In this document: piece after piece, positions 1-5,832 of the stretch | Layout of the letters: the number at the start of each line of letters is the position of its first letter | Position numbering within the stretch: position 1 is the stretch's first letter | Assembly: GCA_023427945.1 (NCBI GenBank) | Contig: JAEYZR010000227.1 | Location: 1-7,035, forward strand | DNA: 7,035 bases | Origin: Pseudomonadota bacterium | GTDB taxonomy: Bacteria; Pseudomonadota; Gammaproteobacteria; Burkholderiales; Burkholderiaceae_B | Reading direction: 5' to 3' | Made by a program: the position numbers and the translations under genes | The notes under the pieces: model-generated | The model's input: the letters and a program-made list of their open reading frames with translations, nothing else | The model's database searches: none | What the model was told of the DNA's origin: nothing

Positions 1-1199
1 TGGTCGCCGCATTCATCACCCTGACCGTATTGGCCGGCAGTTGGGCACTTGGACTGGGAGATCTGCCCCGCCCCCGGCTGGCCGCGAGCTCGGCAGCACT
101 GTTCGCGGCGCTCGCGGTGCTGTCCAAGGGGCTCATCGGCATTGCGCTACCCGGCCTGACGCTACTGATCTGGGCAATAGCCAGCGGGCACTGGCGCCAT
201 CTGCCTCGCCTGCTTTCGCCGGTGCCACTTTTGGTGTTTGCGATGGCGGCGGTGCCGTGGTTTGCGGTGATGCAGTATCGATATCCGGACTTTCTTCACT
301 ACTTTTTCATCTACCAGCAGGTCGAGCGTTTTGCATCAGGCGGATTCAACAACGCTCACCCGATCTGGTTCTACGTGCCGGTGCTGGCCCTGGGCTGCCT
401 GCCCTGGACAGGAATGGCCCTGTACAGCGCCTGGCGCCAGCGCCATTCGTCCACCCGACACAAGAGCGCCGTGTCGCATCAGGAACACCTCGCGGCCTTG
501 AGCGTCACGCCGCACAAGAAACGGCCGGCCGACATCGGCGTCGCGCGGGCCCCACTGGACGACATCACCCTTCTGGCCTGGGTATGGACTGGCGTGATGA
601 TGGCGTTTTTCTCCATACCGGAGTCCAAGCTCATCGGCTACATCCTGCCTGCCTTGCCGCCCCTGGCCATCCTGCTGGCGGTCAAATCGAGACACGGGTT
701 GGCGTGGGTAAGATTCGTCGCACTGGCATTGTGCGTGGCCATGCCCATCATCGCCACACTGCTCGCCCGACCGGGCACGGCCCCCTTGTCGGAGGTGCTG
801 GCCAGACAAGGCCGCCCGACCGACATCACGGTTGCCATCGAAACCTATCCTTTCGATCTGAATCTCCTGGCCCACCGCAGCACGCCCCTCTGGGTCGTCG
901 ATGACTGGGCCGATCCAGAGCTGCCCAAACGCGACAACTGGCGCAAAGAGCTGTTCGACGCCGCGGCATTCGCCACACCCGGCACGAGCGAGCAGCGATT
1001 GCTGTCCCGGCAGGACCTGGATGACAGACTATGTGCAGCGCCGTTGGGCAGCCGTGTCTGGTTCTGGGCCCGCCTGCGCATGCATTCACAGTACCCGGCG
1101 CTTCAACGGGCCACACTCACCGCAAAAAGTGGCGAGAACGGGTTGTGGCTGTGGGAAAAAGAAGAGGTCTGTGACGCGCCGGCTGTGTGGCAAGAGTAG
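1..1199 (+). CDS. ArnT/PMT-type membrane glycosyltransferase, C-terminal part (5' end outside window)
   Basis: The frame is open from the first complete codon (base 3) to a TAG at 1197-1199, giving 398 visible residues with no credible start, so the gene begins upstream. Family members (ArnT, dolichyl-phosphate-mannose-type transferases) are about 550 residues, so roughly 150 N-terminal residues, including the acidic catalytic loop, are missing from view. Visible are several hydrophobic spans, the family-like segment VLSKGLIGIALPG (about visible residues 39-51), PWF (85-87) followed by the periplasmic YFFIYQQVERFASGG-like region (100-114), the PIWFYVPVL/LPW span, and IPESKLIGYILPALPPLA (about 205-222). 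Such enzymes transfer a sugar from a polyprenyl-phosphate carrier on the periplasmic side of the inner membrane, in ArnT to lipid A. The donor and acceptor here cannot be read. A hydrophilic stretch rich in His/Arg/Lys (about residues 143-187) separates two membrane spans. Family is confident; lipid A as target is only inference. Confidence 0.88.
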   Translation, partial: VAAFITLTVLAGSWALGLGDLPRPRLAASSAALFAALAVLSKGLIGIALPGLTLLIWAIASGHWRHLPRLLSPVPLLVFAMAAVPWFAVMQYRYPDFLHYFFIYQQVERFASGGFNNAHPIWFYVPVLALGCLPWTGMALYSAWRQRHSSTRHKSAVSHQEHLAALSVTPHKKRPADIGVARAPLDDITLLAWVWTGVMMAFFSIPESKLIGYILPALPPLAILLAVKSRHGLAWVRFVALALCVAMPIIATLLARPGTAPLSEVLARQGRPTDITVAIETYPFDLNLLAHRSTPLWVVDDWADPELPKRDNWRKELFDAAAFATPGTSEQRLLSRQDLDDRLCAAPLGSRVWFWARLRMHSQYPALQRATLTAKSGENGLWLWEKEEVCDAPAVWQE

Positions 1200-1272
1200 G
1201 CAGGGATGTCGGTGGGGTCCGCAAACCTGCCTGGAATCCGGAAAGGCTGATTGACGCCAACAACACAGCCTT
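1198..1272. terminator. Two weak hairpins in a convergent gap (possible bidirectional termination)
   Basis: The 109 bases between the glycosyltransferase stop and the end of the amidase hold two 7-bp inverted repeats: AGGCAGG (1198-1204) with CCTGCCT (1226-1232), 21-base loop; and AAGGCTG (1243-1249) with CAGCCTT (1266-1272), 16-base loop. Neither is followed by a T-tract on either strand, so they are not textbook intrinsic terminators. The position between two convergent genes is the main argument. Confidence 0.25.
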
Positions 1273-1308
1273 CACAAAGACCAGAGCGATTTGACGTGCG
1301 TCCCGCGG

Positions 1309-2679
1309 CTACGCCTGGCGGGTGTTTTGCCACACCCACCGTGCATAGGCGGTCACACGCTCATCTTCATGCATTTGGCCGATGAGCTGCACGCCCATAG
1401 GCATGCCCTCGACGGCCAGCAAGGGCGCAGCGACCGCTGGCGCGCCGAGGTAGGACGATACGCAGCTGAACGACACGTCACCCGTCGGGAAGGCCGAGTG
1501 CCTGGTCGTTTCGAATCGTGGCGCAATCCCACAAGACGCGGGGCTGATCAGCGCATCGCAGTATGTTCCCAAGGCGACCATTCGTTGCCGTGCCAGATCT
1601 CGCAGGGCCAGTTCCTCACGAAAGGTCTCCAGCGTCACCGCCCGTCCACTTTCGAGCTGGCGTATGAGGCTGGGGCCCAGCGTACCGGGATGCTGTTCAA
1701 CCAGGTTTTCAAGCGACCAGCGTTGTTCCCAGGAGATCAAACGCAACATGTTCGCAGTGGCCGTGGCGATAGACTGCTCAAAAAGCTCCAGCAGTTGCAG
1801 GTCGGTGCGCCGGATGATTTCGACGTCGTGAGCCTGCAGGCGTTCAAGCAGACCTTCAAATGCCGCCCGCGACGCGCTGTCCAGGCGGGACCACCCTTCT
1901 GTTTCCATCACGGCCAGTCGTTTGGGAGCCTGCGGTGGTGGCGCCGACATGCCTCCATACACCCCCGGATGTCCGGGATCTCCACCGACGCGGGTCACGA
2001 TCTCCATTGCCGTCGCCCACATGTCCTCGGCGCAGCCCGCATGAATGCCGACGTGAGACTGACTGTAGCCCAACCGTTCGCCGCGATTGATGCCTCCAAA
2101 TGTGGGCTTGAGTGCCCAGTTTGCATTGAAACTCGCCGGACGCAATACAGAGCCCACCAGTTGCGAACCGATGGCCACGGGCACCATCTTCGCGCCAACG
2201 GCTGCGCCGGAGCCGCTGGATGACCCACCTGGCGTACGCTCTGAATCGAAGGCGTTGGTCGTGGGTCCTGGATCAAGAAAACCCAGCGCGGTAGTGACGG
2301 TCTTGCCCAAAATGATCGCGCCCGCATCGCGCAGTGCACGCACCAAGGCGCTGTCACGCTTGGGAAACTCACCCGCATAGGCCGGGCTACCCATCTGAGT
2401 GGGCATATCTTTGGTTTCGATCAGATCCTTGATGCCAATGGGCATGCCGTCGATCTGCGACAACGGCTTGCCCGCCTGGTAGCGCAGATCAGACTCACGC
2501 GCCGCGGCACGTGCACCGTCCTTGTTCAGCACGACCCACGCTTGGACGACAGGCTCGCGTTCCTCGATCGTGGCAAGGCATTCCTCGAGAAACCCGCTGG
2601 GAAGTTGGTCTCCGCTAAGAAAGCGCTCGCGTGCGGCGCCGAAATCGAGGGGCGTGTAATGGTCGGGATGATAGGTCAT
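1309..2679 (-). CDS. Amidase-signature family amidohydrolase
   Basis: The product is 456 residues, the usual length for amidase-signature (AS) enzymes (GatA, AmiC-like, amidase AmdA). They hydrolyse C-N amide bonds in the cytoplasm with a Ser-cisSer-Lys triad. Visible: GMPIGIKDLIE at 78-88 with Lys84; the Gly/Ser-rich block GGSSSGSGAAVGA at 151-163; and GSVLRPASF at 176-184, followed by LKPTFG (190-195). By spacing to GatA (24 residues between the serines), the triad is Lys84-Ser153-Ser177. The C-terminus keeps the family motif LGAPAVAAPLL...GMPMGVQLIG. There is no signal peptide. The ATG at 2679-2677 has an AGGAA ribosome site at 2689-2685, 5 bases away. It is the second gene after the Bug receptor, 23 bases downstream. 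The nucleophile loop reads GSQLVGS where many relatives have a TGGS-like loop. The absence of gatB/gatC neighbours and the transport context argue for a catabolic amidase rather than tRNA amidotransferase. The substrate is unknown. Confidence 0.93.
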   Translation of the reverse strand: MTYHPDHYTPLDFGAARERFLSGDQLPSGFLEECLATIEEREPVVQAWVVLNKDGARAAARESDLRYQAGKPLSQIDGMPIGIKDLIETKDMPTQMGSPAYAGEFPKRDSALVRALRDAGAIILGKTVTTALGFLDPGPTTNAFDSERTPGGSSSGSGAAVGAKMVPVAIGSQLVGSVLRPASFNANWALKPTFGGINRGERLGYSQSHVGIHAGCAEDMWATAMEIVTRVGGDPGHPGVYGGMSAPPPQAPKRLAVMETEGWSRLDSASRAAFEGLLERLQAHDVEIIRRTDLQLLELFEQSIATATANMLRLISWEQRWSLENLVEQHPGTLGPSLIRQLESGRAVTLETFREELALRDLARQRMVALGTYCDALISPASCGIAPRFETTRHSAFPTGDVSFSCVSSYLGAPAVAAPLLAVEGMPMGVQLIGQMHEDERVTAYARWVWQNTRQA

Positions 2680-2689
2680 GGATATTCCT

Positions 2690-2701
2690 GTTTGCGCAAA
2701 C
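2690..2701. repeat. 12-bp perfect palindrome between receptor and amidase genes
   Basis: GTTTGCGCAAAC is its own reverse complement and sits inside the 23-base gap between the Bug stop codon and the amidase start, touching the amidase ribosome site (2685-2689). As RNA it could form only a 4-bp stem with a GCGC loop, so a strong terminator is unlikely. It might be a protein-binding site, a weak translational element, or chance. Confidence 0.35.
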
Positions 2702-2702
2702 G

Positions 2703-3689
2703 TTAATTGCTTTCAATGCCAGCGTTGACAATCAAGTCAGTCCAGCGTTTGTGCTCTTTCTTGAAGAATTCATCAAACGCTTCTGGCGAACTGGTATCAA
2801 CGGACATTCCCACTCCGTTCAATCTCTCGCGCACGTCGGGCATCTGCATGACATCGACAAAATCCTTGTTGACCTTATTGATGATTGCCCTGGGTGTGTT
2901 GGCCGGCGCGAACAGGCCATACCAGGCTTCAAGCTGAAGAGAAGGCAAACCGGCTTCCTTCGTGGTCGGAACATCAGGCAAGCCCGGCAAACGCTGCGCC
3001 GAAGCCACGGCAAAAGGCTTGGCGCGGTTTGACTTGACGTAGTTCTGAACATTGCCCGAGGCAAATTGCACCAGCACATCGACTTCGCCGGCAATCACTG
3101 CCGTGGACGCTTCCAGGGCACCTTTGTATGGCACATGCAGGAGATCGATCTTGGCTTCCTGTTTGAACATCTCGGTGTAGAGCTGCAGGACTCCGCCTGA
3201 ACCGTTTGACGCATAGGTCAGTTTGCCAGGCTCCCGGCGAGCTTCATCGATGAGTTGCTGCAACGTATCGGCTTTGACTTTTGGATTCGACAGAATGAGC
3301 ACCGGCAGCGTGCCGATCTTGCCGACACCGTAGAAATCCTTGACGACGTCGACTTTTGCGTTCTTGTTGATCGCTTGCAGCGCCGCCATCTCGTTGAACG
3401 CTAATAGCAGGGTGTAGCCGTCGGGTTTTGATTTCGCTACGTAATCGGTTCCCACCAGACTGCCGGCACCCGGCTTGTTCTCCACAATGACGGGTTGACC
3501 CCACATGGCAGACAGCTTGGGCGCCATCAATCGCGCCAGTATGTCTGCCGTCCCGCCGGGAGTTGTCGGCACGACGATCGACACGGTTCGTGTCGGATAG
3601 CTCACCTGATCAGAAGCTGATGCGGATTGCCCAACGATCATTGACGACAGCAATGCCCCTGCGTAGTGACACCAACGTCCTAGTTTCAT
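2703..3689 (-). CDS. Bug/TctC-family periplasmic solute-binding receptor
   Basis: The product is 328 residues, typical of tripartite tricarboxylate transporter receptors (Bug family). An export signal is visible: basic start (KLGR), hydrophobic core about residues 8-20, and a likely cleavage after ASA near residue 25. Family landmarks follow in order: YPTRTVSIVVP (31-41), PGGTADILAR (44-53) whose Asp lies in the ligand-binding loop, GQPVIVENKPGAG (64-76), and PDGYTLL (89-95). Later come PYKGALEA in the middle and GLPSLQLEAWYGLFAPA towards the C-terminus, both usual for the family. It would capture a small solute in the periplasm. Bug proteins bind carboxylates, amino acids or nicotinate-like compounds; the ligand cannot be read here. 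The ATG is preceded by AAGGGG (3700-3695) at 5 bases. It is first in an operon with the amidase and divergent from a LysR-type gene. No tctA or tctB membrane gene is in the window, which is common for Bug proteins. Confidence 0.95.
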   Translation of the reverse strand: MKLGRWCHYAGALLSSMIVGQSASASDQVSYPTRTVSIVVPTTPGGTADILARLMAPKLSAMWGQPVIVENKPGAGSLVGTDYVAKSKPDGYTLLLAFNEMAALQAINKNAKVDVVKDFYGVGKIGTLPVLILSNPKVKADTLQQLIDEARREPGKLTYASNGSGGVLQLYTEMFKQEAKIDLLHVPYKGALEASTAVIAGEVDVLVQFASGNVQNYVKSNRAKPFAVASAQRLPGLPDVPTTKEAGLPSLQLEAWYGLFAPANTPRAIINKVNKDFVDVMQMPDVRERLNGVGMSVDTSSPEAFDEFFKKEHKRWTDLIVNAGIESN

Positions 3690-3709
3690 GTTTACCCCTT
3701 GTTTTTCGT

Positions 3710-3738
3710 TTTAAAGATGATCAAGTGAAAACTTGCAG
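3710..3738 (-). promoter_or_regulatory. Candidate promoter of the Bug-amidase operon with an internal inverted repeat
   Basis: On the minus strand, CTGCAA (3738-3733) and TTTAAA (3715-3710) are separated by 17 bases. They match the sigma-70 boxes at only 3 and 4 of 6 positions. The spacer contains nearly all of an inverted repeat, CAAGT-GAAA-ACTTG (3722-3735), a plausible regulator contact. The predicted RNA start would leave a very short leader before the AAGGGG ribosome site. The whole divergent region (3690-3834) is the expected target of the adjacent LysR protein. The dyad does not fit the T-N11-A rule exactly. Confidence 0.3.
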
Positions 3739-3834
3739 AATCTCCGTTGCCTGGCGGAAATCTTAGGGAGCGTGTACAGAGACCGTCAATCAACTTATAG
3801 GCTGCTACGATTTAGTTTTTATCAACGATCAGCC

Positions 3835-4737
3835 ATGAACCCGCTCCCTCCCCTGAATTCACTCCGAGTCTTCGAAGTGGTCGGTCGATTGACGAGTGTC
3901 ACGGCGGCAGCGCAAGAGCTCTGCGTCACGCCTGCAGCCGTCAGCCGTCAGATTCATCTGCTGGAGGCGTATCTGGACACTGTGCTTTTCTATCGCCGTC
4001 ATCGGCAAATCACGCTCACCCCAGCAGGACGCCACTATCACCAGGAAATATCCGGCTATTTGGCCGGTATTCGACGCGTGACGGGAGAGTTGCGTCATGC
4101 GTCCAAATCGAGCGTCATCAATCTACGGGCGCCTCACACGATCGCGATGCGATGGCTGCTGCCGCAACTGGCCAGTCTGCATGCGGCTCATCCAGAACTG
4201 GAAGTGCGCCTGCACACGTCTGCTTCGCCGCCGGATTTCGACAACGAGGATCTGGATGCAGCCATCGTGCTCAATCATGGACAGTACCCAGGCCTGGTCC
4301 AGTACAAGATCATGGAAAACGAGATCTCGCCAGTGTGTACGGCGCAGGTCGCCGCCAGGCTGCACAGCCAGGAGAGCTTGATAGGCGAGACGTTGCTGCA
4401 CACCTATGCACGGCCTGACGACTGGCAAATATGGTTTACACAGACGGGACAACCTCAGCACGACGCCCGTCGCGACATGCGATTCCAGTCCTCCGCCCTG
4501 GCCTATGAGGCTGCTCTGGCGGGCTACGGCGTAGCGATGGGACAAAAATCCCTGGTCATCCAGGAACTGATCGACGGTCGTCTGGTCGCGCCATTCGAAC
4601 GCTGGATCAACCTGAATGAATTTACCTATTACTTCGTTCTGTCAAAACGTAGCCACGAAAGCAATTCCCGCCACGCCGTGGTCTTGCGCCAGTGGATAGC
4701 GTCGATCTCATTGAGCGGGCCGATAGTGTCCGCTTGA
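3835..4737 (+). CDS. LysR-type transcriptional regulator, GcvA-like subgroup
   Basis: With the ATG at 3835 the product is 300 residues, a standard LysR length. The start gives the N-terminus MNPLPPLNSLRVFEVVGRL, which matches GcvA-like regulators (PPLNALRAFE-type). The frame stays open upstream to a TTG at 3733, but those extra 34 residues look unrelated to the family. The ribosome site before 3835 is poor: no clear purine block is seen. The winged helix-turn-helix lies at about 16-60 (TSVTAAAQELCVTPAAVSRQIHLLE region, then FYRRHRQITLTPAGR). The effector-binding domain follows from about 90, including the LLHTYARPDDWQIWF segment characteristic of the GcvA group. It is divergent from the Bug-amidase operon across 145 bases, which by LysR convention makes it the likely regulator of that operon and of itself. 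Whether it activates or represses, and which ligand it senses, is not visible. Confidence 0.95.
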   Translation: MNPLPPLNSLRVFEVVGRLTSVTAAAQELCVTPAAVSRQIHLLEAYLDTVLFYRRHRQITLTPAGRHYHQEISGYLAGIRRVTGELRHASKSSVINLRAPHTIAMRWLLPQLASLHAAHPELEVRLHTSASPPDFDNEDLDAAIVLNHGQYPGLVQYKIMENEISPVCTAQVAARLHSQESLIGETLLHTYARPDDWQIWFTQTGQPQHDARRDMRFQSSALAYEAALAGYGVAMGQKSLVIQELIDGRLVAPFERWINLNEFTYYFVLSKRSHESNSRHAVVLRQWIASISLSGPIVSA

Positions 4738-4761
4738 TTGCCAGCCGCCCACGTCGAACTT

Positions 4762-4800
4762 CACGCCTGATGGATCCTGGCTGTTTCAGGCTGTGGCGTG
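4762..4800. terminator. Nested inverted repeat in the convergent LysR/IclR gap
   Basis: The 80-base gap between the two convergent regulator genes contains CACGCC (4762-4767) pairing with GGCGTG (4795-4800), and inside it CCTG (4776-4779) pairing with CAGG (4787-4790). The two stems are separated by unpaired bases, and no T-tract follows on either strand. The placement fits a shared transcription end, but the structure is imperfect. Confidence 0.3.
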
Positions 4801-4817
4801 CTTCACTTGACTGCCTC

Positions 4818-5594
4818 TTATGCATACCCCGATTTCCCGCTGAGTGCTCGTGCGGCACTCACGGCAAGCGAGCCAAACCGCTGGGCAAACGATTCCGGCG
4901 TCCATTCAGCCACCACACCTGAGATGTGAATGGCGCCAATTGGCCTGCCCTCGCGATCAACGATGGCGCTGCCCAGCACGATCTCGCCAGTCACGCGTTG
5001 GCCGACCCCGACCACATAACCCGCATCCCGGGCTTCGTTTATCTTTTGATGGATGTCGGCCAGCGCCGTAATCGTTGTGGGCGTGTAGGCGACCCGCTCC
5101 GAGCGCTCCAGGATATCGTCGACCTCATCTGCTGGCAGATGCGAGAGCATCGCCCACCCGCCCGCAGAACAAAAGGTGGGAGAACGTCGGCCGATCGCGG
5201 TGGCGTTGAACGAAGGCCGCTTGGTTTGCCGACGAATCGCGAATACCACGGTCGTGCCGTCAAAAAGACTTAGATCTACGCGTTCGCCGGTCTCGCGCTG
5301 CAACTCGATAAGCACCGGCAAAGCACGCTCGAACAGCGGATGGCTGCGCAGATAATCAAATGTTCGATCCAGAATTTTCTTGCCAGGCACATACCCGCGC
5401 TGTCCTGGCCCACGCTCCAGATATCCCAGTGCCACTAGCGTATGCAGCATGCGCTGCGACGAGTGCCGGTCAAGTCCGGAGATCTCAGACAACTCATTAA
5501 GGGTCAACACACCGGGACGCTCGGAAAACGCTTCGAGGATCGCAAAGCACTTTGCGACCGACTGATTAAATCGTGTGGTGTCTGCCGAACTCAT
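4818..5594 (-). CDS. IclR-family transcriptional regulator
   Basis: From the ATG at 5594-5592 the product is 258 residues, the usual IclR length. It has an N-terminal winged helix-turn-helix (about residues 8-65; LTLNELSEISGLDRHSSQRM is the recognition region, followed by LVALGYLERG). A C-terminal ligand-binding GAF-like domain covers about 80-250, with the family marks CSAGGWAMLSHLP (142-154), INEARDAGYVVG and GSAIVDREGRPIGAIHISG. Another ATG lies two codons upstream (5600-5598); the frame also reaches a TTG at 5633, but this would add residues that do not resemble the family. A GGGAT block just before 5594 is a weak ribosome site favouring that start. IclR proteins are dimeric repressors or activators that sense small catabolites. 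It is divergent from an ABC permease operon, its probable target. The effector is unknown. Confidence 0.94.
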   Translation of the reverse strand: MSSADTTRFNQSVAKCFAILEAFSERPGVLTLNELSEISGLDRHSSQRMLHTLVALGYLERGPGQRGYVPGKKILDRTFDYLRSHPLFERALPVLIELQRETGERVDLSLFDGTTVVFAIRRQTKRPSFNATAIGRRSPTFCSAGGWAMLSHLPADEVDDILERSERVAYTPTTITALADIHQKINEARDAGYVVGVGQRVTGEIVLGSAIVDREGRPIGAIHISGVVAEWTPESFAQRFGSLAVSAARALSGKSGYA

Positions 5595-5607
5595 GACCAT
5601 CCCAAGA

Positions 5608-5628
5608 AAAGTGAATCGATCCCACTTT
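5608..5628. promoter_or_regulatory. Small inverted repeat just upstream of the IclR gene
   Basis: AAAGTG (5608-5613) and CACTTT (5623-5628) form a 6-bp inverted repeat around a 9-base spacer, 14 bases before the chosen IclR start. Its position would suit an autoregulatory operator. Six-base dyads occur by chance, so support is weak. Confidence 0.25.
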
Positions 5629-5719
5629 ATCAATGTTTACCGGCGCCAACGGGGACGACCCGTACGACACTGACCGAGCAAGGCCTGGCAGACTAGGGAA
5701 ATCACTTAGCCGCAAAGGA

Positions 5720-5748
5720 TTGCCGCCCGTATTGTTCGTGCGTACTAT
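5720..5748 (+). promoter_or_regulatory. Candidate promoter for the ABC permease operon
   Basis: TTGCCG (5720-5725) and TACTAT (5743-5748) are 17 bases apart and each match the sigma-70 consensus at 4 of 6 positions. The inferred start of transcription, around 5755, would place the palindrome at 5763-5787 just downstream, where a bound repressor would block the polymerase. An alternative -10 box, TATAAC (5796-5801), lacks a good -35 partner. Confidence 0.28.
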
Positions 5749-5762
5749 CTCGCCATCGCACC

Positions 5763-5787
5763 TTAGATAGCAATATATGCTATCTAA
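5763..5787. promoter_or_regulatory. Perfect 10-bp inverted repeat, probable operator
   Basis: TTAGATAGCA (5763-5772) and TGCTATCTAA (5778-5787) are exact reverse complements around the 5-base AT spacer ATATA. All ten pairs match and the symmetry ends cleanly at both sides. It lies 45 bases before the ABC permease start and about 170 bases before the divergent IclR start. The arm and spacer sizes fit a dimeric helix-turn-helix regulator. The IclR protein encoded next door is the obvious candidate. It is unlikely to be a terminator: it is AT-rich, lies upstream of a gene, and no T-run follows. Confidence 0.7.
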
Positions 5788-5832
5788 CAAGCAAATATAA
5801 CTACATGTCTTGCTTCCTTTGGGGATAGATAA

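Noticed and set aside
336..875. Minus-strand open frame of 179 codons opposite the glycosyltransferase
   Set aside because: The composition (Gly, Arg, Gln-rich, no motifs) is that of an antisense shadow in GC-rich DNA.
41..904. Plus-strand open frame of 287 codons overlapping the glycosyltransferase
   Set aside because: It overlaps a frame with clear membrane spans and family motifs. Its own product is Arg/Gly/Pro-rich low-information sequence.
1291..2223. Long plus-strand open frame (310 codons) opposite the amidase gene
   Set aside because: It lies antisense to a strongly supported amidase, its product shows no family features and is rich in Arg/His/Gly as expected of a GC-rich shadow frame, and it has no clear ribosome site.
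3733..3834. Upstream extension of the LysR gene to a TTG
   Set aside because: The 34 extra residues do not resemble the LysR N-terminus, whereas the ATG at 3835 begins exactly at the family's usual start. The extension would also overlap the divergent promoter.
4123..4545. Minus-strand open frame opposite the LysR gene
   Set aside because: The LysR frame has full-length family features, and the antisense product has none.
5595..5633. Upstream extension of the IclR gene to a TTG
   Set aside because: It adds 13 non-family residues from a rare start codon. ATG codons at 5600 and 5594 fit the family length better.
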